From Pseudomonas sp. TH15 (GTDB lineage Bacteria > Pseudomonadota > Gammaproteobacteria > Pseudomonadales > Pseudomonadaceae): a stretch of DNA of 64,000 nucleotides. The DNA is taken from contig NZ_JAEKEL010000002.1 in the NCBI RefSeq assembly GCF_016651105.1, forward strand, positions 888,501-952,500. Direction: 5' to 3'. Below the pieces are notes generated by a model that saw only the letters and a list, made by a program, of their open reading frames with translations, was not told where the DNA came from and searched no databases. A program made the position numbers and the translations under genes. Below are positions 7,616-15,876 of this stretch, in pieces. Each line of letters opens with the position of its first letter. Position 1 is the stretch's first letter.

Positions 7616-8200
7616 TTATTCGCCGAGCATCTGACCCACGGTCGGGTCCTTGAACAGGCGCGTCAGCGCGTCGCTCAACACATCGCTGACCAGTTTGGTG
7701 TTGGTTTCCTGGTTCGGCGCCATACCGAAACGCTGATCCAGGGAAGCACCGTAACGGCCGCTGTAACGACGGTTGGCGTTCTGCACATCAGAGCGGAAGG
7801 TCGCGCCGATGGTCGCTTCAGTCACATACATGCCTTCTTTAGGCGACTGATAACTCAGCTCCGCCAGGGTCACGGTCAACTGCGGCGCGTTCATGCCGTT
7901 GGACACCGGGGTGAAACCCAGCAAACGCACGGCGGCTTCAGCCTGGGCTTGCAGCTTCGGCAGAATCTGCGCGCCCTGCACGGTGATCGCGCTGGTCTCA
8001 GGGTACAGACCGCCACGGGTTCCCAGGGTTGGCGACGGACGGCCATCCACCACACGCACCACAACCTGCTGGCCATGGCCAACCGGCGCCAGCTGAGTGG
8101 TCAGCTTCGGTTCCGGGCTCAGTTGTTGCGGGCTGTGGGCGCAGCCAACCAGGGTCAAACTGGTCACAGTGATCAAACCGAACAACAGGCGTTGCAACAT
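7616..8200 (-). CDS. yajG: YajG family lipoprotein
   Basis: The 194-residue protein has a lipoprotein signal with lipobox LVGC (Cys20). The ordered blocks VVRVVDGRPSPTLGTRGG and a C-terminal DVLSDALTRLFKDPTVGQML segment follow the YajG pattern. YajG proteins are outer-membrane-associated lipoproteins of unclear role. I use the ATG at 8200 rather than 8224 because it follows a GAGAAGAG ribosome site and starts the signal peptide directly. It is a single gene with its own terminator at 7562-7600. Confidence 0.8.
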   Translation of the reverse strand: MLQRLLFGLITVTSLTLVGCAHSPQQLSPEPKLTTQLAPVGHGQQVVVRVVDGRPSPTLGTRGGLYPETSAITVQGAQILPKLQAQAEAAVRLLGFTPVSNGMNAPQLTVTLAELSYQSPKEGMYVTEATIGATFRSDVQNANRRYSGRYGASLDQRFGMAPNQETNTKLVSDVLSDALTRLFKDPTVGQMLGE

Positions 8201-8404
8201 GCTCTTCTCTCCAGAATCAGGCACTAACAGTGCTCGCAGTATAGCGGTGGGCGCCTGCGACGAACTAGGGGACTACAAACATTACTGAAATCTCTGACGA
8301 ACCCTTCAGACCGCGGATCCTGTCACAAATATGTCACCGTCCTTACACTTGCACGTCACGGCTCGCGGGCATTCTTCACAGCAGCCCCCACAAGGTACTT
8401 CGCC

Positions 8405-8638
8405 ATGCGTTATCTGATCTCGCTGTTCGCACCACGCCCATTGCACCGCAGCTTTGCCCTGCTCGACCGCAACGGCCACTGCCAGGCTTTCAAGCAGTGC
8501 AGCCTCCAGCCCATGGGCGATGGCTGGGTCGAAATTGAAGAAATCCGCCTCAACTGGCTGCACCATCCCCTGCCCGCCAGCGCCCGCATCAGCCAGCGCC
8601 AGCCACGCGCACGCGCTCAACAGCTGTTGACCACCTGA
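8405..8638 (+). CDS. Hypothetical protein (77 aa)
   Basis: A small 77-residue basic protein beginning MRYLISLFAPRPLHRSFALL, with a tryptophan-rich middle (GDGWVEIEEIRLNWLHHP) and a charged, arginine-rich tail. No family is recognised. An AAGGT ribosome-site-like stretch lies about 10 bases upstream of the ATG, and codon use matches the neighbours. It is followed by the 0.7 kb gene-free region before mqo. Confidence 0.55.
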   Translation: MRYLISLFAPRPLHRSFALLDRNGHCQAFKQCSLQPMGDGWVEIEEIRLNWLHHPLPASARISQRQPRARAQQLLTT

Positions 8639-9376
8639 CCAGACGCCTAATAAAAGTCATTAAACACGTCCATTTCCCTGCGTTTCTTAGATACAATCTC
8701 ACCCCGATTATAAGGACGTCTCCTGATCGGGCCTCGCAGCATCGTTAATGCCTCGGTATTGACACCCCGCACCGCCCACAGAGAGCCGCCCACACAGATC
8801 GAGTGAAGCTGGCGCGCTTGCTGTTCCCTGAGCAAAAACCCCACTTTTCGCGAATCTGCAGAGCTGTCATTACGCTCGGTTACTGAGCTGTTTGCCCGTT
8901 TTGCCTGTCATGTATTCCATGGCGGCAATCCATCCGGGCACGGTGCCAGGCTGGGACAGCCCTTTTTTGAGGTTCACGTCTTCAAAAGAGCGTGAAAAAA
9001 ACGGGTTTTCACAACTTCACAAGAGTGTGGCGAGCAAATGAATAGTTTTGCGTCTGAACATGCACCATTAGCGTCTGAAACAGCCCAACGACACAGGACC
9101 GAGTACTCCTCGAACACCGGAGCCTGAAGCCTGTCCGCTACGGATTTGGTTGCACAAACGGATGTCTCGACCATAAGTCGAATTGCCAGTCGCGCGCTGA
9201 AATGAGTTCATGTGATTCATAGGCCCGGCCGGTAGCGTCCGTCGAAGTTGCGAAAAATTGCGAAGATTCGGACATGGCGATCCTGGCCATGGGTACCTGG
9301 GGCATCACTGACACGCCCCGTCACTCCTGGCAGCTATGCCGACAATTTGGTGCTGCAGATTTTGGAGACGCGTTAA
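8639..9376. other. Long gene-free leader region upstream of mqo
   Basis: This 738-base stretch has no convincing protein gene on either strand. Candidate elements are a -10-like TACAAT at 8692-8697, a T-run at 8964-8969 and a micro-ORF at 9038-9127. It could be a long 5' leader of mqo or hold a small RNA. The sequence alone does not decide. Confidence 0.5.
9038..9127 (+). CDS. Possible 29-residue micro-ORF in the mqo leader
   Basis: ATG at 9038 follows GGCGAG at a suitable ribosome-site distance and opens a 29-codon frame ending in TGA at 9125-9127. The peptide begins MNSFASEHAPLASE, an internal ASE repeat. It has no recognised family. It could be a regulatory leader peptide or chance. Conservation across species would decide. 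Confidence 0.22.
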   Translation: MNSFASEHAPLASETAQRHRTEYSSNTGA

Positions 9377-10885
9377 ATGGCGCATAACGAAGCAGTCGAC
9401 GTAGTACTCGTTGGGGCCGGCATCATGAGTGCCACCCTCGCTGTACTGCTCAAAGAGCTCGACCCCGCGATCAAGCTGGAAGTCGTCGAGCTAATGGATT
9501 CCGGTGCTGCGGAGAGTTCCAACCCATGGAACAACGCCGGTACCGGTCACGCCGGGCTGTGTGAGCTCAACTACACGCCTCAGGCCGCCGACGGCACCGT
9601 CGACATCAAGAAAGCCGTGCACATCAACACCCAGTTCGAGGTGTCGAAGCAGTTCTGGTCGTACCTGACCAAAAAAGGCACCTTCGGCTCGTGCAAATCC
9701 TTCATCAGCCCGGTGCCGCACCTGAGCTTCGTGCAAGGCGACAGCGGCGTGTCCTTCCTCAAGGATCGCTTCAACGTGCTGAGCAAGCACCACGCCTTCG
9801 CCGACATGGAATACACCGAAGACAAGGCCAAGATGGCCGAATGGATGCCGTTGATGATGCCGGGCCGTCCGGCCGACGAAGTCCTCGCGGCCACCCGCGT
9901 GATGAACGGCACCGACGTCAACTTTGGCGCGCTGACCAATCAACTGCTCAAGCACCTGACCAGCGCACCCGATGCCCAGGTCAAGTACTGCAAGCGTGTG
10001 ACTGGCCTCAAGCGTAACGCCAATGGCTGGACCGTCAGTATCAAGGACGTCAACAGCGGCAACACCCGTGAAGTCGACGCCAAATTCGTCTTCCTCGGCG
10101 CTGGCGGTGCGGCATTGCCGCTGTTGCAGGCGTCGGGCATCGAAGAAAGCAAAGGCTTCGGCGGCTTCCCGATCAGTGGCCAGTGGCTGCGTTGCGACAA
10201 CCCTGAAGTGGTCAAGCATCACCAGGCCAAGGTCTACAGCCAGGCAGCGGTCGGTTCGCCACCGATGTCCGTGCCGCACCTGGACACTCGCGTGGTCGAT
10301 GGCAAGAAGTCCCTGCTGTTCGGGCCATACGCCGGTTTCACCACCAAGTTCCTCAAGCATGGTTCTTTCATGGATCTGCCGATGTCGGTACGCGCCGGCA
10401 ACATCGGCCCGATGCTGGCCGTGGCGAAAAACAACATGGACCTGACCAAGTATCTGGTCAGCGAAGTGATGCAATCGATGGAACAGCGTCTGGAATCCCT
10501 GCGCCGCTTCTACCCTGAAGCGAAAGCCGAAGACTGGCGCCTGGAAGTGGCCGGCCAACGGGTGCAGATCATCAAGAAAGACCCGAAAAAGGGCGGCGTT
10601 CTGCAGTTCGGCACCGAACTGGTCGCGGCCAAGGACGGTTCTCTTGCTGCCCTGCTCGGCGCTTCGCCAGGCGCTTCGGTGACCGTTTCGATCATGCTGG
10701 AACTGATCGAGAAGTGCTTCCCGAACAAAGCGTCCGGTGAGTGGGCTGCCAAACTGGCGGAAATCTTCCCGGCTCGGGAAAAGGTCCTGGAAACCGACGC
10801 GGCGCTGTATCGCAAGATCAACGCGCACAACAACGTCGCGCTGGAACTGGTTGAAGCCAGTAACGAGACCGAAAGCTACGCTTGA
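9377..10885 (+). CDS. mqo: Malate:quinone oxidoreductase
   Basis: The 502-residue FAD enzyme oxidises malate to oxaloacetate and passes electrons directly to the quinone pool at the inner membrane. It replaces or complements NAD-dependent malate dehydrogenase in the TCA cycle. The N-terminal dinucleotide fold VVLVGAGIMSATLAVLL (about 10-26) and the Mqo blocks ESSNPWNNAGTGHAGLCELN and GGAALPLLQ are clear. Length is normal for the family. GGAG at 9362-9365 serves the ATG. It is preceded by a long untranslated region and followed by a strong terminator, so it is monocistronic. Confidence 0.97.
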   Translation: MAHNEAVDVVLVGAGIMSATLAVLLKELDPAIKLEVVELMDSGAAESSNPWNNAGTGHAGLCELNYTPQAADGTVDIKKAVHINTQFEVSKQFWSYLTKKGTFGSCKSFISPVPHLSFVQGDSGVSFLKDRFNVLSKHHAFADMEYTEDKAKMAEWMPLMMPGRPADEVLAATRVMNGTDVNFGALTNQLLKHLTSAPDAQVKYCKRVTGLKRNANGWTVSIKDVNSGNTREVDAKFVFLGAGGAALPLLQASGIEESKGFGGFPISGQWLRCDNPEVVKHHQAKVYSQAAVGSPPMSVPHLDTRVVDGKKSLLFGPYAGFTTKFLKHGSFMDLPMSVRAGNIGPMLAVAKNNMDLTKYLVSEVMQSMEQRLESLRRFYPEAKAEDWRLEVAGQRVQIIKKDPKKGGVLQFGTELVAAKDGSLAALLGASPGASVTVSIMLELIEKCFPNKASGEWAAKLAEIFPAREKVLETDAALYRKINAHNNVALELVEASNETESYA

Positions 10886-10894
10886 TTCGGTCCC

Positions 10895-10937
10895 ATAAAA
10901 AACGCCCCGTTCTCATTGAGAGCGGGGCGTTTTTTTA
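10895..10937. terminator. Rho-independent terminator after mqo
   Basis: An A-tract, a perfect AACGCCCCG...CGGGGCGTT stem with an extra inner TCTC/GAGA part, a four-base loop and a T-tract follow the mqo stop codon. The A/T flanks make it bidirectional, so it may also serve the gene ending at 10962 on the other strand. Confidence 0.93.
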
Positions 10938-10961
10938 TGCCGCTGATCTTGGCTTTTGATC

Positions 10962-11249
10962 TTAACCGCGAGCCTTGGCGATCAATTCGATGTACTCGGC
11001 CGCATTGCGCTGATCCTTGATCACCGCGACGAAATCATTGCCGTGCTCATCTTTGCCGTCCAGATCAAACCCGGCCTCGACGAAAAACGTCAGGAAACGC
11101 TCGAAGTCGTCGATGCGCAGGCCGCGATAAGCCTTGATCAGTTTGTGCAGGGACGGGGAAGTGGCGTCGACCGGTTCAAAATCGAGGAACAGTTTGATCT
11201 GCTCATCGCCGATCTCGTCACCAATCACTTGCTTCTTATCTTTACGCAT
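10962..11249 (-). CDS. PA4642-type conserved hypothetical protein
   Basis: A 95-residue cytoplasmic protein starting MRKDKKQVIGDEIGDEQIKL and rich in charged residues, with a central YRGLRIDDFERFLTFFVEAG helix-like block. From memory, it corresponds to the hypothetical protein PA4642 next to mqoB in P. aeruginosa. The acidic/aromatic pattern suggests a small folded alpha protein. No catalytic motif is visible. It shares its downstream terminator region with mqo and is on the same strand as the exported protein gene that follows. Confidence 0.75.
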   Translation of the reverse strand: MRKDKKQVIGDEIGDEQIKLFLDFEPVDATSPSLHKLIKAYRGLRIDDFERFLTFFVEAGFDLDGKDEHGNDFVAVIKDQRNAAEYIELIAKARG

Positions 11250-11312
11250 TGCCGACTCCAGCTCGCAGACATTTCACGGGGCGGGCAGTTTACCCCTCGT
11301 TTGACGCCGGGC

Positions 11313-11798
11313 TCAACGCGAACGAACGCTGCCGGTGTGCAGATCGGCCCAGACATGGCCGTTGGCGTAGCTCAGGAACTGGCAATACACCGTGTCGTTG
11401 CGCAGCAGATCGATCACCACCCGGTATTGGGCCAGCGGGTAGTAGAGCGTCAGGGTTTTACTTTTTTCGTCGTAGATCGGCTTTTTCAGGCTTTTGCTTT
11501 CACCATCGAAGTTGACCAGCACCTGATTGATGCTCGCGCCCTTGTTCAAGGATTTGCCCTTGAGGCGGATCAGCAGTGGTGACGTGACCGGAATCGGCTG
11601 TTGGGTGGACTGGCGCTGGCTACCCACCACCACCGAATACTCGGTGACCTGCAACAGTTGCTGTTGCTCCGGTTCAGCGTCACGCAGGGTCAGGTCGTCC
11701 GGCGGTAGAAACTGCGCGTGCATCGGCGCAGGAGCAGCGGCCAGAGGCAGGCTGAGGGTCAGCAACAGGACGGCGCAACTGCGGATCAAAAGACTCAT
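11313..11798 (-). CDS. Exported hypothetical protein (PA4643-like)
   Basis: The 161-residue protein begins with a classical signal peptide (MSLLIRSCAVLLLTLSLPLA, cleavage near AAA at 20-22), so it is periplasmic. The mature part is beta-rich and basic (SKSLKKPIYDEKSKTLTLYY). I chose the ATG at 11798 because a GGAG site precedes it and the signal peptide starts there; the frame stays open to 11861. Its position between the PA4642-like gene and hpt fits PA4643 by synteny from memory. Function is unknown. Confidence 0.72.
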   Translation of the reverse strand: MSLLIRSCAVLLLTLSLPLAAAPAPMHAQFLPPDDLTLRDAEPEQQQLLQVTEYSVVVGSQRQSTQQPIPVTSPLLIRLKGKSLNKGASINQVLVNFDGESKSLKKPIYDEKSKTLTLYYPLAQYRVVIDLLRNDTVYCQFLSYANGHVWADLHTGSVRSR

Positions 11799-11869
11799 GA
11801 CGGGCTCCGGAGGCGAGGCCGAGCACTCTAGCATGGGTGTACAACGGTGGATGCAGAACACAGAACCAT

Positions 11870-11957
11870 TGTGGGAGCGGGCTTGCTCGCGAAAGCGGTC
11901 TTACTGACACATTGATGTTGAATGTGCCGACGCTTTCGCGAGCAAGCCCGCCCCCAC
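11870..11957. repeat. REP pair (REPIN)
   Basis: Inverted REP copies of the GGGAGCGGGC subtype, with ATTGATGTTGAATGTGCCGA in the spacer, lie between the exported-protein gene and hpt. The spacer string recurs in the REP pair at 60858-60947. Confidence 0.9.
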
Positions 11958-11976
11958 AAGGGATTGGTGCCGGGAG

Positions 11977-12534
11977 TTACATGCCTTTAACGGCAAAAAT
12001 CCCGTTGGCGTTACGCCAGTAGCCTTTGTAGTCCATGCCGTAACCGAAGATGTAACGGTCGATGCACGGCAGGCCGACGAAATCGGCTTTGAGGTCCGGG
12101 CGAGCCTTGCGGTCGTGGTCTTTGTCGATCAATACGGCTGTGTGCACAGCGCGAGCGCCGGCGTGTTTGCAGTAGTCGATGATCGCGCCCAGGGTGTGAC
12201 CTTCATCGAGGATGTCGTCGATGATCAGCACGTCACGGTCCAGGAACGAAACTTCCGGCTTGGCTTTCCAGAACAGGTCGCCGCCGCTGGTTTCGTTGCG
12301 ATAACGGGTGGCGTGCAGGTAAGACGCTTCCAGCGGGAAGTGCAAATGAGTCAGCAGCTTGCCGGCGAAAATCAGGCCGCCGTTCATTACACAGAACACC
12401 ACCGGGTTGGTATCAGCCAGCTGTTCGTTGATGTGTGCACCGACACGGGCGATGGCCGCCTCGACTTCAGCTTCGGTGTACAGGCAGTCAGCCTCTCGCA
12501 TGATTTGACGGATATGCTCGAGATCAGCAGGCAT
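11977..12534 (-). CDS. hpt: Hypoxanthine-guanine phosphoribosyltransferase
   Basis: This 185-residue cytoplasmic enzyme transfers phosphoribose from PRPP to hypoxanthine or guanine in purine salvage. The PRPP-binding motif DVLIIDDILDEGHT (101-114) is textbook. The upstream VVFCVMNGGLIFAGKLL segment and the C-terminal DFVGLPCIDRYIFGYGMD segment fit Hpt proteins. It is divergent from upp with about 175 bases between, which places purine and pyrimidine salvage genes back to back. The start ATG at 12534 gives the expected length. Confidence 0.95.
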   Translation of the reverse strand: MPADLEHIRQIMREADCLYTEAEVEAAIARVGAHINEQLADTNPVVFCVMNGGLIFAGKLLTHLHFPLEASYLHATRYRNETSGGDLFWKAKPEVSFLDRDVLIIDDILDEGHTLGAIIDYCKHAGARAVHTAVLIDKDHDRKARPDLKADFVGLPCIDRYIFGYGMDYKGYWRNANGIFAVKGM

Positions 12535-12710
12535 GGCGCTCTCCAGGGGGGGTAAAGGGAGGGACGGATTCAGGAAAAGCGGGCAAAGGTACGCATCAAG
12601 CGAGGCCAGATCAAGCGTTTGTGGACTAACGTACCTTATGTCTATAGGACAACACCCTCGGATAGATTAATCTAGGCCGGTTTTTTTGCCCGCCGCCGGA
12701 GCCTTTCCCC

Positions 12711-13349
12711 ATGCCCATCCAAGAGATCCGCCATCCGCTGATCCGTCATAAACTTGGCCTTATGCGCCGCGCAGACATTAGCACGAAGAATTTCCGTGAG
12801 CTCGCTCAGGAAGTCGGTGCCCTGCTGACCTACGAAGCCACCAAAGACCTGCCGCTGGAAACCTACGATATCGAAGGTTGGTGCGGCACTGTGTCGGTGG
12901 AGAAAATCGCCGGCAAGAAAATTACCGTGGTGCCGATCCTGCGCGCCGGTATCGGCATGCTCGAAGGCGTGCTGAGCCTGATCCCGGGCGCCAAAGTCAG
13001 CGCTGTAGGCGTGGCCCGTAACGAACAAACTTTGCAAGCTCACACCTACCTGGAAAAACTCGTTCCGGAAATCAACGAACGCCTGGCGATGATCATCGAC
13101 CCGATGCTCGCCACCGGCAGCTCCATGGTCGCCACCATCGACCTGCTGAAAAAGGCCGGTTGCCGGGACATCCGCGCCATGGTGCTGGTAGCGGCACCTG
13201 AAGGCATCGCCGCCGTCGGGAAAGCTCACCCGGACGTGATGATCTACACCGCCTCCATCGACGAAAAACTCAACGAGCACGGTTACATCATCCCGGGCCT
13301 GGGCGATGCCGGTGACAAAATCTTCGGCACCAAGCAGAAGGACGCTTGA
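12711..13349 (+). CDS. upp: Uracil phosphoribosyltransferase
   Basis: The 212-residue enzyme makes UMP from uracil and PRPP. The PRPP loop MIIDPMLATGSSMV (127-140) and the C-terminal uracil-binding GLGDAGDKIFGT segment are diagnostic, and length is exactly that of the family. The stop codon TGA (13347-13349) is two bases before the uraA ATG. The two genes therefore form a translationally linked uptake and salvage pair for uracil. Confidence 0.97.
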   Translation: MPIQEIRHPLIRHKLGLMRRADISTKNFRELAQEVGALLTYEATKDLPLETYDIEGWCGTVSVEKIAGKKITVVPILRAGIGMLEGVLSLIPGAKVSAVGVARNEQTLQAHTYLEKLVPEINERLAMIIDPMLATGSSMVATIDLLKKAGCRDIRAMVLVAAPEGIAAVGKAHPDVMIYTASIDEKLNEHGYIIPGLGDAGDKIFGTKQKDA

Positions 13350-13351
13350 GC

Positions 13352-14626
13352 ATGCAGGAAGAGTTCAACGATCCGCTCTGGCGCACAGTGCTGTCGGGTG
13401 CACAGATGCTGTTCGTGGCGTTCGGCGCCCTGGTGTTGATGCCGCTGATTACCGGCCTCGACCCGAATGTGGCGCTGTTCACCGCAGGTCTGGGGACGAT
13501 TTTGTTCCAGATCGTCACCGGGCGTCAGGTGCCGGTGTTTCTGGCGTCGAGTTTTGCCTTCATTACCCCGATCATCCTCGCCAAGGGCCAGTTCGGCCTC
13601 GCAGCGACCATGGGCGGTGTAATGGCGGCGGGTTTCGTCTACACCTTTCTCGGCCTGGCCGTGAAGATCAAAGGCACCGGGTTCATTGACCGGTTGCTGC
13701 CACCGGTGGTGATTGGTCCGGTGATCATCTCCATCGGCCTGGCCATGGCGCCGATTGCCGCCAACATGGCGATGGGCAAGGCTGGCGACGGTTCCGAGCT
13801 GATTCATTACCAGACCGCGATGCTGATCTCGATGCCGGCGCTGCTGACCACCCTGATCGTCGCAGTGTTCGGCAAAGGCATTTTCCGCCTGGTGCCGATC
13901 ATCTCCGGCGTGTTGGTAGGTTTTGCCATGGCGTTCTACTTCGGCGTGGTCGACACCGCGAAGATTGCCGCCGCCCCATGGTTTGCGATCCCGCACTTCA
14001 CGGCGCCGGAATTCAACTGGCAGGCGATTCTGTTCATCGTCCCGGTAGCCTTGGCCCCGGCCATCGAGCACATCGGCGGCGTGATTGCGGTCGGTAGCGT
14101 GACCGGTCGCGATTACCTGAAGAAGCCGGGCCTGCACCGCACCCTGCTCGGCGATGGCATTGCCACCACCGCAGCCGGTCTGTTCGGCGGCCCACCCAAC
14201 ACCACCTACGCCGAAGTGACTGGCGCGGTGATGCTGACCAAGAACTACAACCCGAAAATCATGACCTGGGCGGCGATCTTTGCCATCAGCCTGGCGTTTG
14301 TCGGCAAGTTCGGCGCGCTGTTGCAAAGCATTCCGGTGCCGGTGATGGGCGGGATTCTGTGCCTGTTGTTCGGCTCGATTGCGGCGGTGGGCATGAACAC
14401 GCTGATTCGCCACAAGATCGACCTGAGCGAGGCGCGCAATCTGGTGATTGTCTCGGTGACCCTGGTGTTCGGGATTGGCGGCGTGCTGATCGGCACCGGC
14501 ACAGGGCCAGACGACTTCGGCCTCAAAGGCATCGCACTGTGTGCGGTGGTGGCGATTGCGCTGAACCTGTTGCTGCCGGGCAATGACAGCTGGAAGCACA
14601 AGAAGGCGGATGATCCGCTTCTCTAA
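13352..14626 (+). CDS. uraA: Uracil permease (NCS2 family)
   Basis: A 424-residue inner-membrane protein with about 14 hydrophobic segments and the NCS2 landmarks (GLDPNVALFTAGLGTILFQ, FLASSFAFITP, FGGPPNTTYAEVTG with the substrate-binding Glu region). It imports uracil by proton symport. It starts two bases after upp, so Upp can trap incoming uracil as UMP. I use ATG 13352; a TTG six bases earlier overlaps the upp stop and is unlikely. It is followed by a different repeat family. Confidence 0.95.
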   Translation: MQEEFNDPLWRTVLSGAQMLFVAFGALVLMPLITGLDPNVALFTAGLGTILFQIVTGRQVPVFLASSFAFITPIILAKGQFGLAATMGGVMAAGFVYTFLGLAVKIKGTGFIDRLLPPVVIGPVIISIGLAMAPIAANMAMGKAGDGSELIHYQTAMLISMPALLTTLIVAVFGKGIFRLVPIISGVLVGFAMAFYFGVVDTAKIAAAPWFAIPHFTAPEFNWQAILFIVPVALAPAIEHIGGVIAVGSVTGRDYLKKPGLHRTLLGDGIATTAAGLFGGPPNTTYAEVTGAVMLTKNYNPKIMTWAAIFAISLAFVGKFGALLQSIPVPVMGGILCLLFGSIAAVGMNTLIRHKIDLSEARNLVIVSVTLVFGIGGVLIGTGTGPDDFGLKGIALCAVVAIALNLLLPGNDSWKHKKADDPLL

Positions 14627-14644
14627 CAGTCGACGTAATACCCT

Positions 14645-14775
14645 GTGGCGAGGGGATTCATCCCCGCTCGGCTGCGCAGCAGTCGTAAATCCAGCCAATG
14701 CGGTTTTCCAGTTGCACCGCATTGGCCGGGTTTGGGGCTGCTTCGCAACCCAACGGGGATAAATCCCCTCGCCAC
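14645..14775. repeat. GGCGAGGGGAT-type inverted repeat element
   Basis: GTGGCGAGGGGAT at the left and ATCCCCTCGCCAC at the right bound a 131-base element. An inner near-palindrome (CCAATGCGG...CCGCATTGG) is also present. This is an intergenic repeat class seen in the P. fluorescens group and is distinct from the REP families. Confidence 0.8.
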
Positions 14776-14778
14776 AAA

Positions 14779-14833
14779 AGCCCGCTCCCACATGGTTCAC
14801 GCTGTACTTGTGGGAGTGAGCCTGCTCGCGATT
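14779..14833. repeat. Short, partly decayed REP pair
   Basis: CCCGCTCCCACA at the left and TGTGGGAGTGAGCCTGCTCGCG at the right form an asymmetric pair with one truncated arm. It lies next to the GGCGAGGGGAT element and just before the hemH stop codon. Confidence 0.7.
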
Positions 14834-14837
14834 GGCT

Positions 14838-15863
14838 TTAAAGCGCCAGCGGCGCTCGTTCGCATAGAGTGGCCAACGCCCGCGCCCACTGCGGATCATC
14901 GTTAAGACACGGCACCAGCACCAACTCCTCTCCTCCCGCTGCGCGGAACTGTTCCAACCCGCGATCCCCGATTTCCTCAAGCGTCTCGATGCAATCGGCA
15001 ACAAACGCCGGGCACATCACCAGAATCCTCTTCACGCCGCTTTTGGCCAGCTCATCGAGGCGTGCTTCGGTGTAGGGTTCGATCCACTTCGCCCGGCCCA
15101 ATCGCGACTGGAATGACACCGACCACTTGCCATCGGCCAAACCCAGGCGCTTGGCAAACTCGGACGCGGTGCGCAGGCACTGGGCTCGGTAGCACGTCGC
15201 CAATACGGCCGGCGATGCATTCTTGCAGCAGTCTTCGTTTTTGAAGCAATGCTGGCCGCTCGGATCAAGCTTGGTCAGGTGCCGTTCCGGCAAACCATGA
15301 AAGCTGAGCAGCAGGTGATCGTGATCTTGCTCCAGATAGGGCTTGGCACTGGCCACCAGCGCATCGAGGTATTCCGGCTGATCGTAGAACGGCTGGAGAA
15401 TCGAGAACTGCACGTCGAGCCTTTTCTCGCGCACGACACGTTTGGCTTCCTCGATCACCGTGGTCACGGTGCTGTCGGCGAACTGTGGATAAAGCGGCGC
15501 GAGGGTAATTCGCTTGTGGCCCTGGGCGGCCAGGCGCACCAGTGTCGACTCAATCGACGGCTCGCCGTAACGCATCGCCAACTCCACCGGGCCGTGAGTC
15601 CATTGGGCGGTCATGGCCTGTTGCAGACGTTTGCTGAGCACCACCAGCGGCGAGCCCTCCTCCCACCAGATCGAGGCGTAGGCGTGGGCCGACTGTTCCG
15701 GGCGCTTGAACAGGATCAGCGACACCAGCAAGCGTCGTACCGGCCACGGCAGGTCGATCACATACGGGTCCATCAGAAATTGATTGAGGTAACTGCGCAC
15801 ATCCGCCACCGAGGTGGAGGCCGGTGAGCCCAGGTTGACCAGAAGCAACGCGTGATCGGTCAT
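14838..15863 (-). CDS. hemH: Ferrochelatase
   Basis: The 341-residue enzyme inserts Fe2+ into protoporphyrin IX to make protoheme. The active-site His is in LLLSFHGLPERH (His189). YPQFADSTV and the C-terminal CPAFVADCIETLEEI are family signatures. Between them is a cysteine-rich stretch (Cys206, 212, 213, 224, 229). Some bacterial ferrochelatases bind an internal [2Fe-2S] cluster with cysteines placed here, so a cluster is possible. I chose ATG 15863 (MTDHALLLVNLGSP); the frame open to 15977 adds no conserved residues. It lies 13 bases after the epimerase gene, probably co-transcribed. Confidence 0.95.
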   Translation of the reverse strand: MTDHALLLVNLGSPASTSVADVRSYLNQFLMDPYVIDLPWPVRRLLVSLILFKRPEQSAHAYASIWWEEGSPLVVLSKRLQQAMTAQWTHGPVELAMRYGEPSIESTLVRLAAQGHKRITLAPLYPQFADSTVTTVIEEAKRVVREKRLDVQFSILQPFYDQPEYLDALVASAKPYLEQDHDHLLLSFHGLPERHLTKLDPSGQHCFKNEDCCKNASPAVLATCYRAQCLRTASEFAKRLGLADGKWSVSFQSRLGRAKWIEPYTEARLDELAKSGVKRILVMCPAFVADCIETLEEIGDRGLEQFRAAGGEELVLVPCLNDDPQWARALATLCERAPLAL

Positions 15864-15876
15864 GCAACATCCTATT

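Noticed and set aside
8647..9174. Two short minus-strand frames (8647-8844, 8974-9174) in the mqo leader
   Set aside because: Neither has a good ribosome site, family similarity that I recognise or neighbour-like codon use.
9491..10828. 445-codon open frame on the minus strand
   Set aside because: Antisense to mqo, without protein-like features of its own.
13346..13351. TTG start for uraA
   Set aside because: It overlaps the upp stop codon, and the ATG at 13352 gives the normal start.
13283..15004. 573-codon open frame on the minus strand
   Set aside because: It lies opposite uraA, which has clear family motifs. The frame is a GC-rich shadow with low-complexity His/Arg/Gln content and no recognisable domain.
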